Both the position numbers and the translations under genes were made by a program. The notes under the pieces were generated by a model that had not been told where the DNA came from, did not search any database, and was given only the letters and a program-made list of their open reading frames with translations. Below, in pieces: positions 1 through 10,105 of a stretch of DNA of 64,000 bases. How positions within the stretch are numbered: position 1 is the first letter of the stretch; each line of letters begins with the position of its first letter. The DNA comes from Prochlorococcus sp. AG-402-C09 (lineage in GTDB: Bacteria; Cyanobacteriota; Cyanobacteriia; PCC-6307; Cyanobiaceae): positions 62,001 to 126,000 of the forward strand of contig QCHN01000003.1 in the NCBI GenBank assembly GCA_003279565.1, written 5' to 3'.

Positions 1-882
1 AAGCGATTTGATCCTCTTCCGCCTAAATCAAAATTAATCATATTTGGAGGTGGATTTAGTGGGCAAAGAATCGCAAATTTAGCAAGATGTTTAGGTGTAA
101 AGGTTTTGTGCAGCAGAAGAAACAAAGAAAGCGAAGGAGCTGATTTCATATTTAATACCGAAAAAGAATTGTCTAATGAAATTTTGGAAGGAGCAACACA
201 TGTATTAAGTTGCATACCTCCTTTATTGAATGGAGAAGATCCTGTACTACTTAAGCTGAGGACTCAATTACTAAATTCAAAGAATTTAAAGTGGGTTGGC
301 TACTTATCGACTACTGGTGTATATGGAAATACTAAAGGAGGGTGGGTAAATGAAAATACTTGTCCTAATCCGCAACAAAAAAGAAGTATTCGTAGATTTT
401 TATGTGAAAAACAATGGATAGAAACAAAGCTTCCTATTCAAATACTTAGATTGCCAGGTATTTATGGACCTGGAAGATCTGTATTTGAAAGCCTATTTAA
501 TGGAACCACAAAAATGATAGATAAGCCCGGTCAAGTTTTTTCAAGAATTCATGTCGATGATATTGCTGGATCTGTCTTATTTTTAATTAATCTCTATTCT
601 CAAGGAAAAAATCCATTAGTCGTAAATGTATCCGATAACTTACCAACAAATAATCTTGAAGTGATTACTTTCGCAGCAAAAATAGCTCAAACATCTCTAC
701 CATCGACCATTCCTTTTGAAATCGCAAAAAAAGAAATGAGCCCAATGGCACTATCTTTTTGGCAAGAAAATCGAAAAGTTGACAACAAGCTATTGTGTGA
801 AAAGCTTGGCTATTCTTTAATTTATCCTGATTTTAAATCTGGCCTGAAAAATTGTTTCTCTGAATTAAAAATAAATAAATAG
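1..882 (+). CDS. NAD-dependent epimerase/dehydratase family protein (5' end missing)
   Basis: The reading frame is open from the first base of the window, so the start lies upstream. The visible protein opens with a Rossmann nucleotide-binding motif, GGGFSGQRIA, at codons 16-25 and later has STTGVYG and RLPGIYGPGRS, which are typical of extended short-chain dehydrogenases acting on nucleotide sugars. The family oxidises, epimerises or dehydrates sugar nucleotides with NAD(P). The classical YxxxK catalytic pair is not clear: the position after GVYG continues as KGGWVNE, so this may be an atypical member. The substrate cannot be told. It is followed by pdxA on the same strand after 149 bp, which probably separates two transcription units. 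Confidence 0.85.
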   Translation, partial: KRFDPLPPKSKLIIFGGGFSGQRIANLARCLGVKVLCSRRNKESEGADFIFNTEKELSNEILEGATHVLSCIPPLLNGEDPVLLKLRTQLLNSKNLKWVGYLSTTGVYGNTKGGWVNENTCPNPQQKRSIRRFLCEKQWIETKLPIQILRLPGIYGPGRSVFESLFNGTTKMIDKPGQVFSRIHVDDIAGSVLFLINLYSQGKNPLVVNVSDNLPTNNLEVITFAAKIAQTSLPSTIPFEIAKKEMSPMALSFWQENRKVDNKLLCEKLGYSLIYPDFKSGLKNCFSELKINK

Positions 883-1031
883 TTTTTATATTCCAGATAA
901 TCCTAAATTTTTGCTCTTTTCAGAAATCAGCTAGATTAAGGGGGATAACTAAAGTTTAATTAATTATATCCGATATCATAAAAAACTTTCATTAATCAAA
1001 CCTTTCTTAGATCAAAAAATTAAACACTAAT

Positions 1032-2057
1032 ATGAAAAGAATTCACACACCAACAACCAATAAAAATATTCTTGTTATTTCATTAGGTGATCCTGGAGGA
1101 ATAGGAACTGAAATAACCCTAAAAGCGCTTGGTTCAAATTCCATAAATAAAAAAGTAAAGCCTTTACTTGTAGGGTGCAAAAATAATATTTACGAAACTT
1201 ATATAAAGTTAATTAATCATGGAATAAATAATATACCTAACCCAAATGAACTTGATATTATTGATATTCCTTTAGAAAAAAATATTATTCCGGGAGTAGT
1301 CGATGAACACACTGGATCAGCAAGCTATAAATGGCTTTTGAATGCAACAAATATTCTTTTAGAAGGAAAAGCCAAGGCTCTTGTTACAGCACCTATTTCA
1401 AAAATTGCATGGCATAAAGCAGGCCATAAATTTGCAGGACAAACTGAGTTATTAGGTAAACTAACTAATAAAAAAACATCTATGCTTTTTACAGCAATAT
1501 CACCAAATAATGGTTGGAGATTTAACACTTTATTAGCAACAACACATATATCTCTTAATCAAATAAATAATAATTTAACAAAGGAATTAATTATTTATAA
1601 GTTAGATACTTTATTGAATTTCTGTCGTCAATTCAAAGAAAAACCATTAATACATATAGCCGGCTTAAATCCTCATGCAGGAGAAGAAGGAAAAATTGGG
1701 ATAGAAGAGCAAACCTTAATTATTCCCACTTTAAGAGAATGGAAAGCAAACAATCCAGGCATCAGAATTAATGGACCAATCCCTCCTGATACCTGCTGGA
1801 TTTCATCTGCAGATGCATGGAATGGAGCCCCAACTGAAAATAATGCGCCTGATGGAATTCTTGCTTTGTATCACGATCAAGGTCTAATAGCAGTAAAACT
1901 GATTGCCTTTGATGAAGCTGTTAATACAACTCTTGGTCTACCTTTTGTAAGGACATCTCCTGATCATGGAACTGCTCTTGATATTGCAGGTAAGTGGAAA
2001 GCAAGAGAAACAAGTATGGTAGCTGCGATTAATAATGCCTGGCTTCTATCAAGATGA
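1032..2057 (+). CDS. pdxA: 4-hydroxythreonine-4-phosphate dehydrogenase
   Basis: PdxA oxidises 4-phosphohydroxy-L-threonine with NAD in the DXP-dependent route to pyridoxal phosphate. The 341-residue product has the usual family length. It carries GDPGGIGTE at residues 19-27, TAPISK near 118 with the metal/substrate histidines that follow (KAGHKFAGQTE), HAGEEGKIG near 215, LYHDQG near 283 and TSPDHGTALDIAG near the C-terminus. The ATG at 1032 fits the family N-terminus. The 149-bp gap upstream is AT-rich and should hold its promoter, but I cannot pick a convincing -35/-10 pair. It converges on accB with only 10 bp between the stop codons. Confidence 0.96.
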   Translation: MKRIHTPTTNKNILVISLGDPGGIGTEITLKALGSNSINKKVKPLLVGCKNNIYETYIKLINHGINNIPNPNELDIIDIPLEKNIIPGVVDEHTGSASYKWLLNATNILLEGKAKALVTAPISKIAWHKAGHKFAGQTELLGKLTNKKTSMLFTAISPNNGWRFNTLLATTHISLNQINNNLTKELIIYKLDTLLNFCRQFKEKPLIHIAGLNPHAGEEGKIGIEEQTLIIPTLREWKANNPGIRINGPIPPDTCWISSADAWNGAPTENNAPDGILALYHDQGLIAVKLIAFDEAVNTTLGLPFVRTSPDHGTALDIAGKWKARETSMVAAINNAWLLSR

Positions 2058-2067
2058 GTACAAAATT

Positions 2068-2565
2068 TTAGACAGGTTTTAATCTCATTAAAACTTGGCC
2101 AAACTCAACTGGTGTTCCATTTTCGACAAGAATTTCCGTTACTTCACCACTTACTTCTGACTCTAATTCATTCATTAATTTCATTGCCTCAAGAATACAT
2201 ACAGCTTGCCCTACGCTAATTCTCGATCCAATTTCCACGAAAGGGGGTTCTTCTGGCCCTGGCGCGCGGTAAAAGGTCCCAACCATAGGAGCAGTCACTT
2301 CAACCAAATCCGAGCGTGAGCCTGGTACTGAAGGAGGAGGAGTGCTTAGTACTGTAGAGGCCTCAATTTTACGTTGAGGTGGTGGTGAATCAATCTCTTC
2401 TGAAATAGGTTTCTTTTGAGAAATTATTGAATCCGAAGAAGTCTCGAGATTACGTTTAACTTCCAGGTAAAAGTCTTCTCCCTCAAGTCGAAACTCTTGA
2501 ATATCGCTCTCAGCTAAAGTTGCCAATAAGCGATGTAGCTCTTCGTGATCAAGATTCATAGTCAT
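2068..2565 (-). CDS. accB: Biotin carboxyl carrier protein of acetyl-CoA carboxylase
   Basis: AccB carries the biotin that shuttles a carboxyl group between biotin carboxylase and carboxyltransferase in the first step of fatty acid synthesis. The 165-residue protein has a conserved N-terminal segment, a Pro/Ser-rich flexible linker around residues 50-80, and a C-terminal biotinyl domain with the motif EAMKLMNE; the biotinylated lysine is residue 129. The start overlaps the efp stop in an ATGA, indicating translational coupling. An alternative start at the third codon (MNLDHEE) is equally plausible. The efp-accB pair is a common bacterial arrangement. Confidence 0.96.
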   Translation of the reverse strand: MTMNLDHEELHRLLATLAESDIQEFRLEGEDFYLEVKRNLETSSDSIISQKKPISEEIDSPPPQRKIEASTVLSTPPPSVPGSRSDLVEVTAPMVGTFYRAPGPEEPPFVEIGSRISVGQAVCILEAMKLMNELESEVSGEVTEILVENGTPVEFGQVLMRLKPV

Positions 2566-3125
2566 TGTGTTTCTCGGCCTAGATAACTGTCATTTCGAGT
2601 GTCTACTCGAATTTTCTCACCAATTGAAATAAATAATGGGACCATTACTTGGGCTCCTGTTTCCAAGATTGCAGGCTTTGTACCTCCAGATGCAGTGTCA
2701 CCTTTGACGCCAGGATCAGTTTCTTTTATTTCTAAAACAACTGAGTTGGGCAATTCAACTTCAAGAGGTTTTTCATTCCAAGACACTACATTAACCTCCA
2801 TCCCTTCCTTTAGATATTTCCTACTTTCACCAATTTGTTTACCAGTTAAACGTGTTTCTTCATAAGAAGTCATATCCATAAATACAAAATCATCTCCTTC
2901 CATATATGTGTGTTGCAACTTTGATTTCTCTAAGAGAGCTTGTGGAACCATTTCCCCAGCTCTAAAAGTCTTTTCAACTACATTTCCACTAACAACAGCT
3001 TTTAATTTAGTTCTGACAAACGCAGAACCCTTGCCAGGCTTGACATGTAGAAATTCAACAACACGCCAAACTGCACCGTCTAACTCGATCGTAGTGCCAG
3101 TGCGAAAGTCGTTACTTGAAATCAT
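2562..3125 (-). CDS. efp: Elongation factor P
   Basis: EF-P binds ribosomes stalled on proline stretches and stimulates peptide bond formation. The 187-residue length and three-domain layout are standard. The tip loop of domain I reads HVKPGKGSA with lysine at residue 32, so this is a lysine-type EF-P and not the arginine (rhamnosylated) type. Whether the lysine is modified, and by what, cannot be read here. The C-terminus ([13 protein letters not shown]) is the conserved family ending. It is transcribed ahead of accB with a 4-nt ATGA overlap and divergently from the cyclophilin gene, 63 bp away. Confidence 0.97.
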   Translation of the reverse strand: MISSNDFRTGTTIELDGAVWRVVEFLHVKPGKGSAFVRTKLKAVVSGNVVEKTFRAGEMVPQALLEKSKLQHTYMEGDDFVFMDMTSYEETRLTGKQIGESRKYLKEGMEVNVVSWNEKPLEVELPNSVVLEIKETDPGVKGDTASGGTKPAILETGAQVMVPLFISIGEKIRVDTRNDSYLGRETQ

Positions 3126-3188
3126 TCACACAAAAGATACCAATCGATCATAAGTCTGTGCCAAAGTCATGCAAAACATAGAATTAAC

Positions 3189-4265
3189 ATGGCAAAAAAG
3201 ATTTGCATTCTTGCCCTGATAACAATCCTATTTTCTTTAAGCTCTCCATGGATTAACCCTGCTGCTGCAAGCCTTCCAAATGGTAATCGACTTAAAGATC
3301 CATATGCAATATTAAGAAATTCTTTGCCAATTGACCAAAAAGAATTACGTGAATTACAAAACAAACTGGAAGATACCAGCGACGATCTTCGAGGAAGTAG
3401 ATGGTCAGCTATCAGCAAAGCCACTTCAAGAAGTCAATTCTTAGTTAGTAATAGAAAAAATCAAATCCTTGACTCAATACCCGAGGACAATAAAGAAAAA
3501 GCAGTTACTCTTCTATCTAACTTGAAAGAAGAGCTTGATGAATTAGGGCAAATAGCAAACGAAAAAAATAAAGTCTTATTTCTTAATGTGAGACGTCAAA
3601 GTTTAAAAACAATTGATGATATTGAATCTCTTTTAATCACAAATAAATTTCCATATTCAATACCTAGTGAATATGACAATTTACCAAGACTATTAGGTAG
3701 AGCCAATGTAGAAATAAAAACATCTAAAGGAAATATGAACGCAATTATTGATGGTTATAATGCTCCTCTAACAGCTGGTGCATTTATAGATCTTTCATTG
3801 AAAGGTTTTTATGATGGTTTACCAATTAACAGAGCTGAAGAATTTTTTATTCTTCAAACCGGAGATCCTAAAGGAGAAGCTATTGGGTATATAGATCCTG
3901 ACAATAATGAGTTGAGAAAAGTTCCATTAGAAATAAGAACCCCTAATTTGGAAGATACACTTTATGGCGAAACTTTTGAGGAAGTTGGTCTTTACACTGA
4001 AACCCCGGTCCTTCCATTTGCAACTTTGGGAACACTTGGCTGGGCGCACTCAGACACAGATTTAAATGATGGTTCATCTCAGTTTTTCTTCTTCTTATAT
4101 GAAGCTGAATTGAATCCAGCTGGACGAAATCTCATAGATGGTAGAAACGCGGCTTTTGGTTATGTAATAGAAGGTTCTCAAATATTAAACAAACTTGGAG
4201 TAGATGATAAAATTATCTCAATTAAAGTATTAAGTGGTTCAGAAAATCTAAAGCTAAAAGCTTAA
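3189..4265 (+). CDS. TLP40-like cyclophilin-type peptidyl-prolyl isomerase, exported
   Basis: The 358-residue protein starts with a signal peptide: basic MAKK, a hydrophobic stretch, then NPAAAS as a likely cleavage site near residue 28. Export to the thylakoid lumen or periplasm is therefore expected. Residues ~35-150 form a predicted helical region, and residues ~170-350 form the cyclophilin domain, with FILQTGDP and SSQFFFFLYEAELNPAG as recognisable elements. This layout resembles plant TLP40 and its cyanobacterial relatives, which are linked to photosystem II assembly or repair. The role here is inferred from that similarity. The active-site arginine region is divergent, so isomerase activity is uncertain. 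Confidence 0.88.
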   Translation: MAKKICILALITILFSLSSPWINPAAASLPNGNRLKDPYAILRNSLPIDQKELRELQNKLEDTSDDLRGSRWSAISKATSRSQFLVSNRKNQILDSIPEDNKEKAVTLLSNLKEELDELGQIANEKNKVLFLNVRRQSLKTIDDIESLLITNKFPYSIPSEYDNLPRLLGRANVEIKTSKGNMNAIIDGYNAPLTAGAFIDLSLKGFYDGLPINRAEEFFILQTGDPKGEAIGYIDPDNNELRKVPLEIRTPNLEDTLYGETFEEVGLYTETPVLPFATLGTLGWAHSDTDLNDGSSQFFFFLYEAELNPAGRNLIDGRNAAFGYVIEGSQILNKLGVDDKIISIKVLSGSENLKLKA

Positions 4266-4276
4266 ATTCCAACAAC

Positions 4277-5260
4277 GTGACAACTACAATTAAAGATTTA
4301 GGTGAAATAGAATTACTTAATCGTTTAAAGCGATTTATGCGCTGTGGACAGATAGATGATGATATTGCAGAACTGAATGCAATCAATAAAAGTTTATTAA
4401 TTAATACTGATTTACTTGTAGAGAAAATTCATTTTTCTGAAGAAATATCAGATGCTAAAGATATTGGCTGGAAATGCATTACCACAAATATTTCTGATCT
4501 GGTTTGCAGTGGCTCAGATAAAATAATTTCCTTTACTGTTGGGCTTGTTTTACCACCAAACACACCGTGGAAATGGGTAGAAAACTTATATGAAGGAATG
4601 TGGGAAGCGATGCAGGAATTTGGAGGCGAAATAATCGGTGGAGACTGCTCTTGTGGAGAAATAAAAATGATTTCAATTACAGCAATTGGAGAAATGAATC
4701 CGCCCAGACTGCATAGAGGAAATGCTTTACCAGGAGATTATATTGTTAGCACCGGATTCCACGGATTAAGTAGATTAGGTTTAGCGCTGTTAACATTCGA
4801 GCAATTACCCAGTGAAGTCCAACTAAGTCCTGAGCTAACTAAGAGAGCCATAAAAGCACATAAACGTCCATATCCAGCCATAAAAGCACTTGAAGCATTA
4901 AAAGGGTGCAGGCCTGAATCAACGATTTGGAGGGCTGCAGGAACAGATAGCAGCGATGGACTGATTGAATCAATTAGAACAATTTGTCAAAGCAGTAATT
5001 GCCAAGCAATTTTGTCAAAAACTTCGATTCTTAAAGATCCTGACTGGCCAAAAGATTCGATTTGGGATGAATGGATCCTAAATGGTGGAGAAGACTATGA
5101 ATTGATACTGGCGCTACCTAAAGAGTGGGCAAAAGCTTTGTCAAAAAAATTAAAATCCGCCAAAATTATTGGGTTTATCAAAGAGGGTAAACCCAATATT
5201 TTCTGGGATAACTTAGAAAAAGTTAATATTGAGCAATCGAGTCTATATAAGCATTTTTAA
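4277..5260 (+). CDS. thiL: Thiamine-monophosphate kinase
   Basis: ThiL phosphorylates thiamine monophosphate to the active cofactor thiamine pyrophosphate. The 327-residue product has the acidic metal-binding stretch IDDDIAEL near residue 25, where the family more often shows GDDAA. It also has NTDLLVEKIHF, GLVLPP, GGDCSCGE and the C-terminal NGGEDYELI motif near residue 275. The start is a GTG at 4277, 11 bp after the cyclophilin stop, so the two genes are probably co-transcribed. It converges on gap2 with 16 bp between stops. Confidence 0.94.
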   Translation: MTTTIKDLGEIELLNRLKRFMRCGQIDDDIAELNAINKSLLINTDLLVEKIHFSEEISDAKDIGWKCITTNISDLVCSGSDKIISFTVGLVLPPNTPWKWVENLYEGMWEAMQEFGGEIIGGDCSCGEIKMISITAIGEMNPPRLHRGNALPGDYIVSTGFHGLSRLGLALLTFEQLPSEVQLSPELTKRAIKAHKRPYPAIKALEALKGCRPESTIWRAAGTDSSDGLIESIRTICQSSNCQAILSKTSILKDPDWPKDSIWDEWILNGGEDYELILALPKEWAKALSKKLKSAKIIGFIKEGKPNIFWDNLEKVNIEQSSLYKHF

Positions 5261-5276
5261 CTATTAAACTTAAATT

Positions 5277-6299
5277 TTACTTCCATTTTTGAGCAACAAT
5301 TTCTGCCAAGTCAACTACCCTTTGGCTATAACCCCACTCATTGTCATACCAAGCCAAAACTTTCACCATATTGTCATCTATACACATTGTTAAAGCTTCA
5401 TCAACAATGGTTGATTCATTAGTTCCTGCATAATCAGTAGAAACCAAAGGAAGGTCACCATATTTGATGATTCCTTTCATTTCACCTTGTGAAGCAGTTT
5501 TCAATAGAGAATTTACCTCTTCAGCACTAGTTTTACGACTTGATTCAAAAACTAAATCAACGGCAGAAACATTAGGAGTAGGGACTCGCATCGCAATACC
5601 AGTTAATTTCCCTTTCATTTCTGGATAAACAAGAGCAACAGCTTTTGCCGCTCCAGTTGAAGTAGGGACCAAATTCATTGCGGCCGCTCTTGCACGACGT
5701 AAATCACGATGTGCATTATCCAGGATTCTTTGATCTCCCGTATAACTGTGAATAGTTGTCATTAGACCTTTATTAATCCCCAACTTTTGATCTAAAACTT
5801 TTACGATGGGGGCTAAGCAATTGGTGGTACAACTTGCATTGCTGAGGATATCAAAATCTTGATGTGAATAAGTATCAGCATTAACACCAACTACATAAGT
5901 ACCTACACCATCACCCTTGCCAGGTGCAGTGAGAATTACCTTCTTAGCCCCAACTTGTAAATGCTTACTAGCTCCAACATCTGTATTAAATACGCCTGTT
6001 GACTCAATTACTAAATCAATCCCCCACTCTTTCCAAGGAAGATTTAATGGATTTCTATCTGAATAACATTTTATAGTTTTGCCATTAATTTGAAATGTAT
6101 CGTCTGTATGTGAAATTTCGGCGTCGTTTATAGCACCTAAAATTGAATCATATTTGAGCAAATGGGCACAAGTTTTCGGGTCAGAAGTGACGTTAATACC
6201 GACCACTTCAATATTTGTGTTTGCACCCCTACTGAGCCAACAACGCATAAAATTGCGTCCAATTCTTCCGAATCCATTAATCGCTACACGCAAAGTCAT
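5277..6299 (-). CDS. gap2: Glyceraldehyde-3-phosphate dehydrogenase, NAD(P)-dependent, plastid type
   Basis: This enzyme reduces 1,3-bisphosphoglycerate in the Calvin cycle and works in gluconeogenesis. I start it at [16 protein letters not shown] (340 residues); eight codons of in-frame sequence upstream are not conserved family sequence. The Rossmann glycine motif is at residues 9-14 and the catalytic cysteine is C157 in SNASCTTNC. The C-terminus ([14 protein letters not shown]) lacks the CP12-like extension of plant GapB. The gene is divergent from murC, and the intergenic region contains inverted repeats listed separately. Confidence 0.96.
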   Translation of the reverse strand: MTLRVAINGFGRIGRNFMRCWLSRGANTNIEVVGINVTSDPKTCAHLLKYDSILGAINDAEISHTDDTFQINGKTIKCYSDRNPLNLPWKEWGIDLVIESTGVFNTDVGASKHLQVGAKKVILTAPGKGDGVGTYVVGVNADTYSHQDFDILSNASCTTNCLAPIVKVLDQKLGINKGLMTTIHSYTGDQRILDNAHRDLRRARAAAMNLVPTSTGAAKAVALVYPEMKGKLTGIAMRVPTPNVSAVDLVFESSRKTSAEEVNSLLKTASQGEMKGIIKYGDLPLVSTDYAGTNESTIVDEALTMCIDDNMVKVLAWYDNEWGYSQRVVDLAEIVAQKWK

Positions 6300-6307
6300 T
6301 TCAAAAA

Positions 6308-6318
6308 CGGTAAAACCG
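6308..6318. repeat. Short hairpin upstream of gap2 start
   Basis: CGGT, an AAA loop and ACCG form a perfect 4-bp stem 9 bases upstream of the gap2 start codon, where it would lie in the mRNA close to the ribosome binding site. It is short enough to be chance. Confidence 0.3.
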
Positions 6319-6335
6319 CACAAGCTACTGGCCGC

Positions 6336-6357
6336 TGATCATACAGAACGATGATCA
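6336..6357. promoter_or_regulatory. Inverted repeat between gap2 and murC, possible operator
   Basis: TGATCAT (6336-6342) and ATGATCA (6351-6357) form a perfect 7-bp inverted repeat separated by 8 bp. It lies 37-58 bp upstream of the gap2 start and about 90 bp upstream of murC. The layout suits a dimeric regulator or a leader hairpin; no regulator can be named from the sequence. Confidence 0.35.
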
Positions 6358-6449
6358 TTTTCTGAGCATTTTGAAAAATAATTGAAGCGTTAAGGAAATA
6401 AAAAGTACCAAAAACTCTCTAATTCTTTAAAAAATGTGCCTTTGGATGG

Positions 6450-7934
6450 ATGAAGAGTTATCTTTCACTCGACACTGAATCGAAATTGAAGAAGTCACAA
6501 GAGCTACCACCTCATATCCACTTTATTGGAGTCGGAGGTATTGGTATGTCTGCTTTAGCAATGATTCTCGCTAAAAATGGATATTCCATATCTGGCTCTG
6601 ACAGAAAAAAAAGCCTAACTTTAAAAAAATTAGCCGACAATCACGTCAATATCTTTCATACTCAACAAGAATCGAATATTGACGAAATTATTAGAAATCA
6701 TGGAAAAAATATATTAGTTGTTAAAAGTTCAGCCATACGTGAAGACAATTTAGAATTATCCAAAGCGAAACAATATAATTTAACAATCAATCATCGCTCT
6801 GAAATATTAGCTCTTTTAATTGAAAAAAAGAGATCAATAGTCGTGTCAGGATCTCATGGAAAGACAACAACAAGTACTTACATTACAACATTATTTTCTT
6901 ATGCAAATAGGAATCCAATGGCTATCATTGGTGGAATTGTACCGCTCTATAAAAGCAACTATAATTTTAGTGATGGTGAGTTTTTAATCGCAGAAGCAGA
7001 TGAATCAGATGGATCATTAGTAAAATTTAATCCAAATATCGGCATTATAACTAATTTAGAGCTTGAACATGTTGATCATTATATAGATCTAGAAGATTTA
7101 ATAAAAACCATGAAACAATTTGCTCAAAAGTGTGATTGCTTGATAAGCAATTTTGACTGTGAAAATCTAAGAAATAATATACAGAGTTCTAAATTGTTTT
7201 CGGTTCAAAAAATTAGAAATATAGATTTTGCATTAATTCCAAAAGAATGTAATGGATATCAAATTATTGCTGATTATTATGAACAAGAAAAGTTTATAGA
7301 TACCATAAAAATACCAGTTCCTGGAATACACAATTTAAGCAATACAGTCGCTGCTATAGCTGCATGTAGAACAGCTGGTGTTCTTTTTAAAGATCTAAAA
7401 AAAGGCATTAATAATTTACAGCTCCCTTCAAGAAGATTTGAATATAAAGGGTTATGGAAAAATAGATTAATAATCGAAGATTATGCTCATCATCCTAGTG
7501 AAATTGATGCCGCAATATCAATTGCCTCTACAATCATTAAGACAAAAAATAACCTTTCAAAAATATCACCTAAGAGATTAGTCACTATATTTCAACCTCA
7601 TCGATATAGTAGAACTCATAAATTTAAAAAAGAATTTGCAAAAAGTCTCAGTAAGTCTGATTTAGTATTTATAAGTCCAATTTACGCTGCTGGCGAAGAT
7701 GAAATTGTAGGCCTAAATAATAAATCTATTGGATATGAGTTGAAAAAATTAAAACCTAATCTAGAAATATATACGCCAGATAATAATGAAAATTTGATCA
7801 AGCTAATAAAAAAACATACTATTGAAAAAGACTTGATTTTAATTATGGGCGCTGGAGATATTAATATAATATGTGCAAATCTGTTTTTAAACCTAATCAA
7901 GAAGCAATCAATAAGCCTTGATTTAGCCGCTTAA
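6450..7934 (+). CDS. murC: UDP-N-acetylmuramate--L-alanine ligase
   Basis: MurC adds the first amino acid of the peptidoglycan stem peptide, using ATP in the cytoplasm. The 494-residue protein has the N-terminal UDP-binding glycine motif [14 protein letters not shown] at 24-37, the ATP loop GSHGKTTT at 134-141, the EADESDGSL segment, the NTVAAIAAC region and the C-terminal domain motif YAHHPSEI followed by FQPHRYSRT. Length and motifs are complete. murB follows three bases after the stop, forming a murCB operon. Confidence 0.97.
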   Translation: MKSYLSLDTESKLKKSQELPPHIHFIGVGGIGMSALAMILAKNGYSISGSDRKKSLTLKKLADNHVNIFHTQQESNIDEIIRNHGKNILVVKSSAIREDNLELSKAKQYNLTINHRSEILALLIEKKRSIVVSGSHGKTTTSTYITTLFSYANRNPMAIIGGIVPLYKSNYNFSDGEFLIAEADESDGSLVKFNPNIGIITNLELEHVDHYIDLEDLIKTMKQFAQKCDCLISNFDCENLRNNIQSSKLFSVQKIRNIDFALIPKECNGYQIIADYYEQEKFIDTIKIPVPGIHNLSNTVAAIAACRTAGVLFKDLKKGINNLQLPSRRFEYKGLWKNRLIIEDYAHHPSEIDAAISIASTIIKTKNNLSKISPKRLVTIFQPHRYSRTHKFKKEFAKSLSKSDLVFISPIYAAGEDEIVGLNNKSIGYELKKLKPNLEIYTPDNNENLIKLIKKHTIEKDLILIMGAGDINIICANLFLNLIKKQSISLDLAA

Positions 7935-7937
7935 TCA

Positions 7938-8813
7938 ATGAATTCCATTCGATTAGAAAAAAATATTTCCTTATCAAATTTTACTACTTGGAGAATAGGT
8001 GGTCCTGCAGAATGGATTGCTCAACCAAAGAATATTGAAGAAATTAAATATTTAATTACTTGGATAAATAAGAAGAAAATTCCCTGCAATATTATTGGCG
8101 CTGGATCAAATCTTTTAATCAATGACAAAGGAATTAAAGGGTTAAGTCTATGTATGCGTAACTTCAAAGGAATTCAAATTGATAAAAACAGTGGGATTGT
8201 CGAAGTCCTTAGTGGTGAAATGCTTCCTACTTTGGCCAGAAAAGCAGCTGCAAGTGGACTTCATGGACTCGAATGGGCTGTAGGGATACCTGGAACAATT
8301 GGTGGAGCAGTAGTTATGAATGCAGGAGCACAAGGAGATTGCATATCCAGCTATCTCGAGAGTATTACAACGCTATCTTTAACTGGTGAATACAAAATGA
8401 TCAAAAAAAAAGATCTTAATTTCGGATATCGACATAGTCTGCTTCAAAATGAGAAATTAATTGTCGTATCTGCTCGACTCAAGCTCGTATCAGGTCATTC
8501 TGAAAAAATTCGAAAGCTTACAAATGAAAATCTAAATCATCGCTTACAAACACAACCTTATAAAGCCCAAACCTGCGGTAGTGTTTTTCGAAATCCAGAA
8601 CCTTTGAAAGCTGCAAAATTAATTGAGGAGCTTGGTTTAAAAGGAGTTCGTTTTGGTGGAGCCGAAATATCCAAAACGCATTCAAATTTTATAATTAACG
8701 CAAACAATGCTTCATCTTGCGACGTCAAAGAATTAATTAAATATATTCAAAAAAAAGTTTTGGATGCTTATGGAATCTTGTTAGAAACAGAAGTCAAACA
8801 ATGTGGCTTTTAA
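7938..8813 (+). CDS. murB: UDP-N-acetylenolpyruvoylglucosamine reductase
   Basis: MurB reduces UDP-GlcNAc-enolpyruvate to UDP-MurNAc with NADPH and FAD. The 291-residue product has the FAD-binding features GAGSNLLI near residue 55 and GIPGTIGGAVVMNAGAQG near 117, the catalytic serine region CGSVFRNP near 212, and a final glutamate segment (LLETEVK). The short length without the extra loop suggests type II MurB. It is translationally close to murC (3-bp gap) and followed by ybaB after 37 bp. Confidence 0.97.
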   Translation: MNSIRLEKNISLSNFTTWRIGGPAEWIAQPKNIEEIKYLITWINKKKIPCNIIGAGSNLLINDKGIKGLSLCMRNFKGIQIDKNSGIVEVLSGEMLPTLARKAAASGLHGLEWAVGIPGTIGGAVVMNAGAQGDCISSYLESITTLSLTGEYKMIKKKDLNFGYRHSLLQNEKLIVVSARLKLVSGHSEKIRKLTNENLNHRLQTQPYKAQTCGSVFRNPEPLKAAKLIEELGLKGVRFGGAEISKTHSNFIINANNASSCDVKELIKYIQKKVLDAYGILLETEVKQCGF

Positions 8814-8850
8814 ATTTAAACCCTAAGATCTATAACAATAGGAAATTCTC

Positions 8851-9198
8851 ATGGCTGGATTCGGACTACCAAATTTTGGTCAACTGACTGAAGCTTTTAA
8901 AAAAGCGCAACAAATTCAGCAGAATGCTCAAAAACTTCAGGAAGAGCTTGAGGTTATGGAAATCGAGGGGTCAAATAATGACAATCGAGCAAAAATATGG
9001 ATGTCAGGTAATCAAAAGCCTTTACGAATAGAAATTGATCAATCTCTACTCTCCGAAGAAAAAGTAATAATCGAAGAAGCCATACTAGATGCTATGAAAT
9101 CCGCTCATGAAGTTTCAACTTCGACGATGAAAGAGCGAATGGAAGATTTAACAGGTGGATTCAAGCTTAACCTGCCTGGTATGGGAGATGAGGATTAA
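8851..9198 (+). CDS. YbaB/EbfC family nucleoid-associated protein
   Basis: The 115-residue protein begins [12 protein letters not shown], then has a helical segment rich in Gln ([18 protein letters not shown]) and the [10 protein letters not shown] ending, as in the YbaB/EbfC family. These dimers bind DNA with little sequence preference. The fold is known from bacterial homologues; the cyanobacterial role is not established. Its last 32 bp overlap the end of rsgA on the opposite strand. Confidence 0.93.
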   Translation: MAGFGLPNFGQLTEAFKKAQQIQQNAQKLQEELEVMEIEGSNNDNRAKIWMSGNQKPLRIEIDQSLLSEEKVIIEEAILDAMKSAHEVSTSTMKERMEDLTGGFKLNLPGMGDED

Positions 9199-10105
9199 TC
9201 ATTTCCTCAAGGTTCTCACGATAAAAAGGATATCTTTCAAGATCTTTGTTAATTGCACAACCAGGCTCATCTCTATGCAAACAATTTCGGAACTTGCATT
9301 TTGACTTACTTAATTGAGTTCGAAACTCAGGAAACAAATAAGCAAAGTCAGATGGCTCGCATACTATTTCTGGACGATTAAACCCTGGCGTATCAGCCAG
9401 AAGTGATCCATTTCCAATAGCAAAAAGTTCCACATGCCTGGTCGTGTGTGTACCTCTCTTTAATTTTTTTGAAACAGATGAAGTAGGTAGTGAAACATTT
9501 GGGATTAAATGGTTAATTAAACTTGTCTTTCCCACTCCAGAAGGACCAGCAAGTACAGTTAATTTTGTTTTTTGAAATCGTTGTATTAATGAATCAATAC
9601 CCTGAGAATTATGTATAGATAGTGGTATGCATTCATACCCCCAAGATTTAAATTTATTTATATAAAAAATCAAATCATTCTTTGTAATTAAATCTATTTT
9701 AGTTAAAATTATTAAAGGCTTTATATTTGCACATTCAACTGTTAATAAAAAGCGACTTGTTTGCCCCATATCAAATAAAGGCTCATCAGCTGAGATGCAA
9801 ATAGAAACTAATGTAACGTTTGCAACCGCTGGACGTTTTAAAAAACTTTTTCGCGGCTCCACTTCTGAAATTACAGCTTTTTTATTTTTATAATCTATAG
9901 ACTCAATGCAAACTATATCACCTACATCTATAGAAATACCTATATAATCTAACTTACTTCTTCGTGTGCACAAAAGTCTGATTTTTTCATAGAATTTATC
10001 TAATGAATCATCTTTAAAATATTTATACTCAGTTTCTACAATTAAAAAATTTGCCTTAAGTGCAACAACAATACCTTTTAATTTATTAGATTTATTTTTA
10101 TTCAC
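9167..10105 (-). CDS. rsgA: Ribosome small-subunit-dependent GTPase A
   Basis: RsgA is a circularly permuted GTPase that helps late 30S subunit maturation. The 312-residue protein has an OB-fold N-terminal half, then permuted G motifs: TKID (G4) before the P-loop [13 protein letters not shown] (G1), TTRH, and DTPG (G3). A C-terminal zinc knuckle follows ([14 protein letters not shown]). The start appears to be a GTG at 10105 that overlaps the end of the TusA-like gene by 8 bp. Its 3' end overlaps ybaB convergently. Confidence 0.95.
   Translation of the reverse strand: MNKNKSNKLKGIVVALKANFLIVETEYKYFKDDSLDKFYEKIRLLCTRRSKLDYIGISIDVGDIVCIESIDYKNKKAVISEVEPRKSFLKRPAVANVTLVSICISADEPLFDMGQTSRFLLTVECANIKPLIILTKIDLITKNDLIFYINKFKSWGYECIPLSIHNSQGIDSLIQRFQKTKLTVLAGPSGVGKTSLINHLIPNVSLPTSSVSKKLKRGTHTTRHVELFAIGNGSLLADTPGFNRPEIVCEPSDFAYLFPEFRTQLSKSKCKFRNCLHRDEPGCAINKDLERYPFYRENLEEMINPHLPYQAG

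Noticed and set aside
1325..1528. Minus-strand open frame inside pdxA
   Set aside because: It lies wholly within a well-supported gene and has no family-like sequence.
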